DNA of 64,000 bases from Megalonaias nervosa (Eukaryota; Mollusca; Bivalvia; Unionida; Unionidae), in NCBI GenBank assembly GCA_016617855.1, contig JAECUM010011119.1, positions 1-64,000 on the forward strand, given 5' to 3'. The notes beneath the pieces are model-generated. The model did no database searches, had not been told where the DNA came from, and saw only the letters and a list, made by a program, of their open reading frames with translations. Below are positions 20,635 through 29,222 of this stretch, piece by piece; the first letter of the stretch is position 1; every line of letters begins with the position of its first letter. The position numbers and the translations under genes were made by a program.

Positions 20635-22046
20635 ATGTTCAAGCGCATATCCGACCCCGCGTTTGACATGGACGCACCAGTTCTCAAAGATGAGTCTGTG
20701 CGCGATTATCAGTATTATTCTTACGACGCACGAATGCCAAATCAGCGTGGACGAATCGAACTACAGGTTCAGGATACAAGTAGGTATTTCCTACCCGCTG
20801 AGGCATTTATTGAAGTAGAAGGTGAAATTTTAAATAACGCTGCTCCTGCAGCACCAGTAGTATATGCCGCTGATATTAGGGTTAGTTTTGTTAATAACGG
20901 TATTATGGCATTATTGTTAATAACGGTATTATGGCATTATTTGACAGCGCTACGTACATGATTGACGGAAAAAATATTGAATCAATTCAGAAAGACGTTG
21001 ATGTTGCTACAACAATATTGGGTTTAGCAAGATACAGCGACGATTACTCAAGATCAGCTGGTCCATCAATGATGTTTGCAAAGGATACAGCCGATTTTCC
21101 AGAAAGTAGAAACGTAAATATTGGTAATGTAAGAGATGCAGGAGGAGCTGCAGATACCACTGCAGTATTATCGATGAATGCAAATTTTAACTTAGGATTT
21201 GCAGCACGTCGAGCAATGTTAAGAGGTGATAGGAGAACATTTTCATGTGCGATTCCACTGTCATATATCTTTGGATTCTGTAGAAATGTCAGAAAAGTCA
21301 TTTTCGGAGCCAAACACACAGTTGTACTAGTACGAAAAGGCACTGATAATGATGCATTATGGAGACCCATTGGTGATCCTGGTATAGTAATACTAACAAA
21401 ACTTTCCCTGTGGATGCCAGTGATGATTCCGTCAATATCTGAAGAAGACCGGTTGCTATCTTTTATGAGTCAAGGTGGTAAATCAACGTTGTCATGGTTG
21501 ACTATGACCACAGATGCTGTAGATAGCGCTGTTAATGGTTTATTTACGTGGCAAATAGCTTCTCAGCAAGGTGTTTCTGCACCAAGACATATATTTATTG
21601 CGCTTCAAAATATTGCACGAGTAAACGATCAAGATGAAAGTATAACGATGTTTGACAAACTTGGTGTTTCTGTGGTTTCATTAAGGATAAATGGACACCA
21701 AGAACCATCCGAGGATATTTTGTTGAATTTCGAACAAAATCATGTACCACGTGCCTATCATCGATTAATGACATTCATGGGACGTGATCAAAACATTGAT
21801 ACTGGTTTACAAATATCGCAGCTAGATTTTACAACGCTGTATCCGATTTATTACTTTTCACTAGAACATTTAGATTTAACCAGACAATCTGTTATAGATA
21901 TATATTTTCGAGCTCGTGTTAATAGAGATGTTGGAGCTGTTCCTAATTATAGAGCAATCGCCGTTATACTCAGCGATAAATCGATGTTACTCGAAGGTGT
22001 TGGTGGACGAATGAGAGTTATTGATGCTCCAGTAGAAAATATGTAA
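20635..22046 (+). pseudogene. Capsid protein, Maverick double-jelly-roll candidate (element E)
   Basis: This is the principal capsid candidate. The ATG at 20635 opens MFKRISDPAFDMDAP, then GRIELQVQDTSRYFLP and a VSFVNNGIMALFDSATYMID strand pair. Later landmarks are FSCAIPLSYIFGFCRNV, KVIFGAKHTVVLVRK, WMPVMIP, PRHIFIALQNIARVN, PIYYFSLEHLDL and EGVGGRMRVI. The gene is broken by a 26 bp tandem duplication (20888-20913 repeated at 20914-20939). Discounting one copy gives 1386 bp, exactly 462 codons, a typical length for this family. The remaining frame from 20931 is open for 371 residues. It is related in layout to the element A capsid protein, but belongs to a different lineage. Confidence 0.8.
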
Positions 22047-22103
22047 AATATTTTCTAAACATGTAATTAGATCACCTGATTTAAAATCAGGATAATATTA
22101 ATA

Positions 22104-22601
22104 ATGTCATATCATCACGTTAGTGTGAGTCTGACTCCTGGTCAGATTAAAAAGCTACAATCAGCATCAAAAAATAACTATGGAATAAAAATATCGCTAA
22201 AGCGAGAACAGATGACCGGTGCAAATAAACTATCGTTGACCGAGCGTCAGTTTAAAAACTTCAATGACGCTAAAAATCAAATAAAGGCGTCAAACTTAAT
22301 CTTTCTGCGGGCGCCATCAAAGATATTGCTAAAACGGGTGGTATATTTCCACTTCTCGCAGCAATACCAGCATTAATAGCAGCTGCAGCACCAGCTGTTG
22401 CAAAGGCAGCTGCGCTGGTGCTGTTGGAACAGCTGCTGGAAAGAAAGCAACCGGACAAGGAATAAAAACCTCAAAAAAAAGGGAAAAGGTCTAAGACTAC
22501 CAGGAACCCCGTATTCGTGGTACGGAAAGGGTCTAAGATTACCAGGGACCCTGTATTCGTGGTACGGAAAGGGTCTAAGACTTCCCGGGACAGTTTACTA
22601 A
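22104..22601 (+). pseudogene. Small structural protein with GKGL repeats (element E)
   Basis: This is a Maverick-conserved small protein, possibly membrane-active (pX/pVI-like; inference). The first frame (22104-22376) reads VSVSLTPGQIKKL, IKISLKREQMTGANKLSL and TERQFKNFNDAKNQ. After a frame change near 22285 there is a hydrophobic GGIFPLLAAIPALIAAAAP segment, then an Ala/Gly-rich stretch in yet another frame. The final frame carries three copies of GKGLRLPGT spaced by a PYSWY-like linker, encoded by 42 bp tandem units (about 22486-22600). At least three frame changes are present. The element D homologue ends GRGMTLPG. Confidence 0.6.
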
Positions 22602-22609
22602 TATCACCC

Positions 22610-23012
22610 ATGTCCAATTTTGATTTACTTAATGCTGCTAAAAAACTAAAAATAAAAAACTTCAGAGGTGTTTTTATGCGCGATCAATTACCAAAAAAAA
22701 CCAAACAATATTGAAACCGGTATCATTAATCTCGATAAAAACTCTGGCCCAGGCACGCACTGGGTCGGATATGCAATTGATCCACGTGGAATTATTTATT
22801 TCGATTCGTATGGATTAGCACCACCAAAAGAATTTTTAGAGTACGTTACCGGTGATATTCCAGTCTGGTATTCAACGCTACCAACACAAAAATTAACTGA
22901 TCCTCCAATATGCGGTCGTGAAACCCTCGCTGTGCTTGATGCTGTATCAAAATCAACAGCACCACCTCATAAAGTCGTGCACGCGTTCACTACACTACAT
23001 CATAACACTTAA
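22610..23012 (+). pseudogene. Adenain-like cysteine protease (element E)
   Basis: This is a capsid-maturation protease of the adenain/Ulp1 fold. The ATG at 22610 starts MSNFDLLNAAKKLKIK with a FRGVFMRDQLP segment. A one-base frame change falls in the A8 run at about 22692. The next frame has GIINLDKNSGPGTHWVGYA with the catalytic His, IYFDSYGLAPP with the catalytic Asp, and DPPICGRETLAVLDAV with the presumed catalytic Cys. About 133 residues in total is short, as usual for Polinton proteases. It sits between the GKGL protein and the fibre gene. Related remnants are at 2470-2935 and 12700-12922. Confidence 0.85.
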
Positions 23013-23031
23013 ACAGATATCAGTAAATATA

Positions 23032-24129
23032 ATGGTAGATATTTATGGAAGATCTACTCGCAAAGATAAGAAGGTCGATTTATCTAAATATGCAACTCTT
23101 GATCAGCTCAGAAATGAAATCGATGATTTATTAAATATCACAAGTGTGGATCAAAATGAAGTAGTTGTTTTTCAGGACAAACAAGGACGATTAAAAATGA
23201 GTAACATACAACTACTAGATGTACTTGTACGAATTCCCAACGCGGTTGTTAATAATATCGTTACTTTCACTGATCAAGGTAAAATACAGGATTCCGGTAA
23301 GTCAGCTAACGATTATGTTAAGAAAACTGGTGATGTATTTACCGGTAACATTATTATGTCAGGAAGAAAAATTACATATCTTGGAGATCGAATCGCAGAT
23401 ACAGACGCAGCAACAAAAAAATACGTCGATGATCAAGAATCCAAGTACGTGTCAGTGCGCGGTGGTATAATGCGTGCATTTCTCGACATGAATAATAATG
23501 GTATTAATAATCTCAGAACACCAGAAACAGATTTTGACGCTGCAACGAAGAAATACGTCGACGATAAAGAAATTCCAATAACGACTTCGTTAACGAGAAT
23601 CAATGATGGAATTGCTACATTTAGAGCTGATTATATTAATCATGTACAAACATTTCTAAATTTTCGTAGAAATGTAAACAGATCTATTAATGACTTTTTT
23701 GGAAATCCACCAGTCGTTGACATAAAACTTACCGACATTAACATGAAAATCAACGATATTGTTAGTGGAATTCCTAATATCATTGAAAAAAACGAATCTT
23801 ATTAAAATTCCTCACAAACAGATCTTCAACGTAGTATACACAGTAGCATCAGGATTAGGAGTATGGACACTGCAAGATAATAATCTCAAACACACCGCAG
23901 AAGTCACTGGTGTATACAGACTGTCCGTATTTAGTAGTGCAAAATTCAGTATATTTACTACATTTCCATGGCGTTATTCAAACGATACTTTTCTGGAGTT
24001 GTATCCGTCATAATAAATAAAGATGCGGAAGAAACATTTCTGCTGGAGGCATCTGATAAAAAATTAACCAGAGCACTATACTGGTGGTGCTTGGAATTTG
24101 TGTGTGAAACTCCTCAATTAGTTATCTAG
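23032..24129 (+). pseudogene. Tail-fibre-like attachment protein (element E)
   Basis: From ATG 23032 the first 258 residues are readable. After a coiled N-terminus (LSKYATLDQLRNEIDDL) there are two phage-fibre-type repeats: GDVFTGNIIMSGRKITYL followed by DTDAATKKYVDD, and GGIMRAFLDMNNNGINNL followed by FDAATKKYVDD. These form triple-stranded beta/coiled shafts in bacteriophage tail fibres (established for that repeat type). After frame changes near 23800 and 23990 the rest gives a globular-looking C-terminus with IFTTFPWRY and ALYWWCLEFVCETP, to a stop at 24129. By analogy it would be a receptor-binding spike, which is inference. Confidence 0.65.
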
Positions 24130-24138
24130 ATAAGTATA

Positions 24139-24612
24139 ATGAATCAAGAGTCATTTATCGATGTTCAACGTCACAGATACGCTCAAGTATGTGAGTGTCA
24201 AACCAAACTAAAAATATCATCGACGATTACACGATAAAGGTAAAAAAAATATCGGTGACGTATGGTTGTTATCGATATAATGGTATACTCGGTTTCTGCT
24301 GTTATTGCTGGAACTGGATTATTACTATCAACAATAACGATGACAGCGCCTGCAGTTGTAACAATTATAGTTTCCACGGCAACAACATGCGCAGGTATTT
24401 TCAGTATCATCGCTAAGAAAATATCTACGTGTACAAATGATAAATTAAACGAGTACATAATGAAATTGCACACAGCAACATCATCTTATTCTAAATTATC
24501 ATCTTATCTTTCGGCGTATCTCAGCGATGGTAAAATATCTGATGAAGAATTTGCAACGATAATGGAAACTTATCATGAGGCATTCAAAGTGAATGATAAA
24601 GTGGAGGGTTGA
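24139..24612 (+). pseudogene. Two-helix membrane protein (element E)
   Basis: This is the homologue of 14026-14483 in element D. The ATG at 24139 opens MNQESFIDVQRHRYAQVC. Frame changes near 24200-24270 lead to the hydrophobic pair VYSVSAVIAGTGLLLSTIT and APAVVTIIVSTATTCAGIF. A helical tail follows, including ATSSYSKLSSYLSAYLSDG and EEFATIMETYHEAF, to the stop at 24612. Function unknown; the membrane hairpin and genomic position between virion genes suggest a virion or budding role, but that is a guess. Confidence 0.6.
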
Positions 24613-24647
24613 ATTTCCGCTCTATTAAATACGGAGTATTTTAAATA

Positions 24648-26141
24648 ATGTCATCGTTAGAATTACTTCAGCAGATCGTAGCTAATACAACGCCGTCAAA
24701 AACTACTATGATATCATTAAGTTCAACCAATCCTGAATTTAGCGTTAATTTTCCAATTGCAATTCCAGCAAAGGAAATAGCGCTAGCGCAGCTTCGAGTT
24801 TATCATAGCTGGCCTAATATCAGGTCAAAACCGTTTGGTGGACAACAACCAAATAATTCACTGGTATTTGCGAATAAAAATAAACCTGATGGAAGTCCTG
24901 ATTGGCAAGTTGTTGGAATTACAACGGGTAGTTATCAAATAGAAGAGATTAATGATGAGTTCCAACGCAGAATTAAATCTATCACAGGGAAAGAATCTAA
25001 AATAGCGATTACTGCTTACGAACCAACACTATCAGCGGTTATTGAAATAAGTTCTCCTGATTACCTCGTAGATATTTATCAAAGTTCGATCAGATCAGTG
25101 TTAGGATGGCCTGATATTCCACCGATTTATCAAGGACCACCAGAACCACAACGATCTGATTTCGTCACGGATAAAAAAATATTTATACAACTTCCAGAAT
25201 ATCGAAAAGTAAAAGAGGCTTATCCATGGCAAAAATATTTAGGCGATGAAAGAGTTATACATTATATAGATAGAGTAGAAGACTATTTTATAAAAACTAT
25301 TAATGGTAAAAAAGGTAAAATAACAATACTTGATATTGATTTAATAAATTCATATGCTAATACAATTAAATCTGAACATGAACGTGTATTTAATAATCTA
25401 CGAAATTTATTTTCAAGCATTAATGTTTATTACAGCGATGATTTTAAAAATCAAATAATTGCCTTAATACAACATTTGAATCAAGTTGCTTCAGACCTAG
25501 AGTTTATGAATAATGTTTTTGTTAACAGAGAGAAACATTTATATAAACCAGCAACAAATAAATATGTTGTAGGTTATATAGTTAATGAAGACGATCCAGA
25601 ACAGCGTGTTACACTCAATCGTTTATTTACAACAGTATTTCTTAAATATTTCGGAATTACGCAAGAACAACTACCAACATTCATCATTCCCGGATTTGAC
25701 TCATCCGAGTTAAAGAAATCAGTTAATGATTTTATTGATGAACAGTTTAAAAAAATATGTGATTCATGGAGAAAAATAGCCCCACCACCGGTTATACTAA
25801 AACACAATAACAACCCTTTTGGTGCCAGACGTCATATATCGCCAGGCATTGTAAACATAACATCAGTAATTGCAGTCAATCTGGTATGCGATGTTATTGA
25901 AGGTAGCTATCAGGTAGATCTTTCTAAGTCTAACCAGGCCCAGCAAGGGTACATATTATTCAGTTTTAGTCCATTAGCCCCTCCCGGTTGGTTAATTGTA
26001 TCAGAGCCAATTAACCCCGTGTACCTGCGAGTTCATAATCCGTTATTATCAAGGATACACTTTAAACTTACAGACCAAAACAATCGCATTCTGGACACAA
26101 GAAATGAAGAACTAAATATAAATCTGTATGTGAAATCATAG
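24648..26141 (+). CDS. Candidate minor capsid (penton-like) protein (element E)
   Basis: This is an intact 497-residue frame, the longest undamaged gene of the element. Near the N-terminus PEFSVNFPIAIPAKEIALAQ, with LRVYHSWPNI, has the strand pattern of the large Maverick structural protein. A SYQIEEINDEF helix and a YQSSIRSVLGW segment follow. The C-terminal 50 residues (SEPINPVYLRV to LNINLYVK) parallel the end of the element A gene at 5301-5793. The middle is helical and charged. I infer a minor capsid role from position, strand pattern and the relation to the A gene; no enzymatic motif is seen. Confidence 0.5.
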   Translation: MSSLELLQQIVANTTPSKTTMISLSSTNPEFSVNFPIAIPAKEIALAQLRVYHSWPNIRSKPFGGQQPNNSLVFANKNKPDGSPDWQVVGITTGSYQIEEINDEFQRRIKSITGKESKIAITAYEPTLSAVIEISSPDYLVDIYQSSIRSVLGWPDIPPIYQGPPEPQRSDFVTDKKIFIQLPEYRKVKEAYPWQKYLGDERVIHYIDRVEDYFIKTINGKKGKITILDIDLINSYANTIKSEHERVFNNLRNLFSSINVYYSDDFKNQIIALIQHLNQVASDLEFMNNVFVNREKHLYKPATNKYVVGYIVNEDDPEQRVTLNRLFTTVFLKYFGITQEQLPTFIIPGFDSSELKKSVNDFIDEQFKKICDSWRKIAPPPVILKHNNNPFGARRHISPGIVNITSVIAVNLVCDVIEGSYQVDLSKSNQAQQGYILFSFSPLAPPGWLIVSEPINPVYLRVHNPLLSRIHFKLTDQNNRILDTRNEELNINLYVKS

Positions 26142-26552
26142 AACGTTATCATAACAAAAAAAAAATATCCGGATGTTGTCTATGATACAATACAATACAG
26201 TATAGTATACTTGTCAATATAACCTTGCCTGCGGTCTCATTCAATGCTAATCGGCAACTTTCCCTATGAAGACTGTGGCTGCATATTGATTATTCCATAA
26301 CGGCTGTGTATATGTGGCCGATCACTGCGTAAAGTTATTTTAAGAACATCCGCTATGACTAAATCAATATCCTTGGTTACGGCTTACGCATAGACTCAAT
26401 ATTATACAGAATTATATATATTTTTTGGAAATTAGAAATATAAAATCCCATTTTACACAGAAAACTGTGGTTTTTGTTAAGAACACTGTAGTTTTTAGGA
26501 AATAGGCTATTGGTAAACACACACTAACTTTTTCAGTATGTATTTATAACAA
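26142..26552. other. Intergenic spacer in element E
   Basis: AT-rich DNA without a supported gene. Short runs such as GTATAGTATAC near 26200 and several TATA-like stretches occur, but no regulatory site can be assigned. Confidence 0.4.
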
Positions 26553-26836
26553 GGTCCGATAGCTCATTTGATAGCGTGTAGAAACTCTCATCCGGAGGGT
26601 CATGGTTCGAAACCCGAGAAAGACATATGTCTGCGAAAGGCGATTTTAGGCCAAGATTTATAATCTATTGGGGGCTCCAGCCCCCCCCCCCATCTTCAGA
26701 GTACACCAATCCAATACGTCAACACGTGGTGGATTCACTTTTGTGAATAACCCATTGGTTGATCGTTATGGGTTGGTGTGCTGGCGTGAAGACGGCATTT
26801 CATCATATCATCATCATATCATCATATCATCTCATC
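26553..26836 (+). mobile_element. tRNA-derived SINE inside element E
   Basis: The 5' part has RNA polymerase III promoter boxes: an A-box-like GATAGCTCATTTGATAGCG and a B box GGTTCGAAACCC 45 bp later. A non-tRNA body follows, ending in a CATCATAT repeat tail near 26800-26836. It lies between virus-like genes and is a host retroelement insertion. It is not a functional tRNA gene because the stems do not close and the body continues. Confidence 0.55.
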
Positions 26837-26845
26837 AAAAATATA

Positions 26846-27222
26846 CAGCGGGGGGGGTGATATGAGGTCGTGACCTTGTGACTTCACTAAAGGGGTACCC
26901 CACACAAGGGCCATTCCAAAAGACACAATCGCAAAACTAAAAATAAACCTAATGAGATTCCAGGTCACAAAGACCAATCAGCCTTTGAGTTTATAGAGTT
27001 TCGGTTACGGATATCTAGGAATTCTTACAAGGCAATAAACAGAATCTGATTGGTCACTAAAATAAGACCTACACGTACGGACAACCCTCTGAGCCTCTAA
27101 AGTTTCGGTTACGGATATTTAGGGGTTCTCTTGGGGGGTAAATGTCTAAACAAAGATTCGGAACCTCATTAGGTTTATCTGATACAACTATGGAATGGTA
27201 GATCGAATATCACCCCGCGCTG
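26846..27222. mobile_element. MITE with CAGCG inverted ends inside element E
   Basis: The block begins CAGCGGGGGGGGTGATAT and ends with the inverse ATATCACCCCGCGCTG. It is flanked by TATA on both sides (26842-26845 and 27223-27226), a plausible TA or TATA target duplication. The 377 bp length and lack of coding fit a MITE. Inside, AGTTTCGGTTACGGATAT occurs twice about 106 bp apart. It directly follows the SINE tail. Confidence 0.6.
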
Positions 27223-27267
27223 TATATTTTTGTTTATTTTTTATATTAAATATACACTTATTATATA

Positions 27268-27702
27268 ATGAATTTTGAAAATATCAATGTCATTGTTTCT
27301 GCAATTAAAAAATTACAACATAACGGTATCAATGTATCTGACAATCTTAATGCTGAAAAGATTCTATGTGATTTTGACTCATTACAACAACGAAAGAACG
27401 AGAACAGATTCACGCTATCTGCTGATTATAAATTTATGAAAATTATCCAACAAGGAATGTTAAAGTCACTGGCAACTGTCACTGATTATCAGGTAAAGTT
27501 ATTTGTGCCTCTCTCAAACGCTATTGACAAAATCAAGCTAGAATTATCTCATGGATACGAACAGAAAAAGATTATGAACTTTCGTATAAGACAGTTAAGA
27601 GAGCATTGTGAAAATACGAGTGAAAATACAAGTGAAAATGACAGCGATAATGATGGACCATTGACTGTGATAATAGCTAAACAAAATCCTTGGGAAAACT
27701 AA
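27268..27702 (+). CDS. Hypothetical protein with acidic tail (element E)
   Basis: This is an intact 144-residue frame of unknown function. It is mostly helical (IVSAIKKLQHNGI, KFMKIIQQGMLKSLA), with an acidic low-complexity tail containing two ENTSEN-like repeats and DSDNDG, ending NPWEN. It is isolated between host insertions on the left and a hairpin element on the right. The acidic tail could mean protein or DNA-mimic contacts; there is no direct support. Confidence 0.5.
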   Translation: MNFENINVIVSAIKKLQHNGINVSDNLNAEKILCDFDSLQQRKNENRFTLSADYKFMKIIQQGMLKSLATVTDYQVKLFVPLSNAIDKIKLELSHGYEQKKIMNFRIRQLREHCENTSENTSENDSDNDGPLTVIIAKQNPWEN

Positions 27703-28350
27703 CATTCTGCTTAGTATAATGCAACCTACACATACTGACAAGTATATTGTATCCCAACCATTATGTTTCAGTAGGTATCATAGACAAGTACAATATTACC
27801 CGTTGTGCAAAGTTTTCGTTGAGTTTGCTAGTTTTCGTTGGGTCAAAACCCCAGGAAGGTTAACGGGAATTAATATTAGGTTTTAAATTTGTTGATCAAA
27901 AACTGGTTTTTTCCAGTTCTTTTGCTCGTATTATGTAGTTTTTTGCTAGTGAATTACGATAAAAATCCGGAAAAAACCAGTTTTTCATCGATAAATTTAA
28001 AATGTAATGTTAATTCCCGTTAACCTTCCTGGAGGTTTCACCCTCAGAATTTGTCAAAATCTGACTGATTTTCACTGATTTTTGGTCATTTTTCATGCAA
28101 AAAACGAGATTTTCGAACAAAAAACGCGGTTTTCAAAACAAAATCAACGCAATAAAAAAACCACTAAATATTTATAAAAATTATTTTTATTTGCAATACT
28201 GTTGAGATCCAAATTCACTGAAATGTTTTTACAAAGTATGGACAATCAGGATAGCTTTTGACATTAACTCGTATAAGCGGACAACTACGATATTTATCAT
28301 TATGCTTGACACAGCGCTTAATCATTTGGTAACATTAAAAATATGGTAGA
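27703..28350. other. Spacer with a hairpin element
   Basis: No gene is visible. A long inverted repeat at 27851-28032 (listed separately) occupies part of it; the rest is AT-rich, with short AAAACGAGATTTTCGA-like palindromic runs near 28100. Confidence 0.5.
27851..28032. repeat. Foldback (hairpin) MITE
   Basis: An inverted repeat of about 63 bp arms surrounds a loop of about 55 bp. The outer arms are CCAGGAAGGTTAACGGGAAT and its complement, and the inner arms carry AAACTGGTTTTTTCC and GGAAAAAACCAGTTTTT. It could form a strong hairpin. No target duplication was recognised. Confidence 0.7.
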
Positions 28351-28854
28351 CTAAACGTATTGAAATCTTATTTTTTGTGCAAATCTTTTGGAAAAGGAAG
28401 ATTTCTGTATATTTTCTGCCACGTATTGTACCGATCGTGGTACTATGTCAAAGTATTTACTAGCAGAATTAATTGATTCAAAACTAATTTCTTCCCCAGT
28501 CTCTGTATTTACAGATTTAATAGCTCTCTTTCTGTATAATTTACACCTTCCTGTGTTTCCGGATTTACAATTTTGACTCTGTGTAGTAATTCGTAGATTT
28601 CCAAGTGAATTGTCAAGTTTATCGCCGTTGATGTGATCCACCACATACCCATCCTTGATCAGTCCAAAATAACACTCGTAGGTAAATATATGAGATAAAT
28701 ATCTTTTTTTCTTGCCATTAGTAGTAAATCTAAGATAACCAGTATTATCAATACTACCGACTGGTTTTTTCAATCTGCAGTTTCTAATCACACCTTCTCG
28801 AGATGCTTCATAATTGGTAATGATTGGATGTGACACAAATTCATTTTGTTCCAT
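28351..28854 (-). CDS. HNH homing endonuclease with NUMOD domains (element E)
   Basis: This is an intact 167-residue gene. The N-terminus has a NUMOD4-like segment (YEASREGVIRNC, then GYLRFTTNGKKKRYLSHIF). The HNH core is DGYVVDHINGDKLDNSLGNL followed by RITT, with the conserved His and Asn residues. The C-terminal part (SFESINSASKYFDIVPRSV) is a NUMOD1-like DNA-binding helix-turn-helix. Such proteins cut DNA site-specifically and spread as homing genes in phages and large DNA viruses. It is free-standing here, with no intron or intein around it. It is divergent from the replicase, with the Cys-rich gene 13 bp upstream. Confidence 0.85.
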   Translation of the reverse strand: MEQNEFVSHPIITNYEASREGVIRNCRLKKPVGSIDNTGYLRFTTNGKKKRYLSHIFTYECYFGLIKDGYVVDHINGDKLDNSLGNLRITTQSQNCKSGNTGRCKLYRKRAIKSVNTETGEEISFESINSASKYFDIVPRSVQYVAENIQKSSFSKRFAQKIRFQYV

Positions 28855-28867
28855 TTATATATAATAT

Positions 28868-29194
28868 TTATTTGTCTAAATCATTGTTTTTTGAAAATCT
28901 AGCGAGATAATCTTCTTCGGTCTTTATAGGAGAATCAGCGTTATATTTTTTATCGTAATATCGTTTCAGCTCTCTGTACTTTTTACCACCGCATTGTGCA
29001 CACAGGTGAGTCTTTCCTCGCACTCCAGCACTACACACAATACACGGTTTTGGTCCTAGACTCCCATTTCTGACGCATTGCATATGATAACTACAGTATT
29101 CATTCACGCATGATCTGTTACACGGAGACGTATAACCGATTTTTAACCAGTGGCAATGATTTGGTTGAATCATATACAAAAGATTAATATTCAA
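28868..29194 (-). CDS. Cys/His-rich zinc-binding protein (element E)
   Basis: This is an intact 108-residue frame with many paired metal ligands: HCHW, CNRSCVNEYCSYHMQC, KPCIVC and HLCAQCGG. A basic helix follows (KKYRELKRYYDKKY). The pattern suggests two or three zinc sites. Similar small Cys-rich proteins accompany Maverick elements in other animals (memory, unverified). It is transcribed divergently from the replicase, with only 28 bp between their start codons, so they may share a promoter region. Function unknown. Confidence 0.6.
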   Translation of the reverse strand: MNINLLYMIQPNHCHWLKIGYTSPCNRSCVNEYCSYHMQCVRNGSLGPKPCIVCSAGVRGKTHLCAQCGGKKYRELKRYYDKKYNADSPIKTEEDYLARFSKNNDLDK

Positions 29195-29222
29195 TTAAAT
29201 ATATATTTGCCTTAATTATAAT

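Noticed and set aside
26553..26640. Possible functional tRNA gene (A and B boxes)
   Set aside because: The promoter boxes are present, but the acceptor and anticodon stems do not close and the sequence continues into a SINE body with a repeat tail. The same applies to the tRNA-like heads at 38940, 54470, 55590 and 61390.
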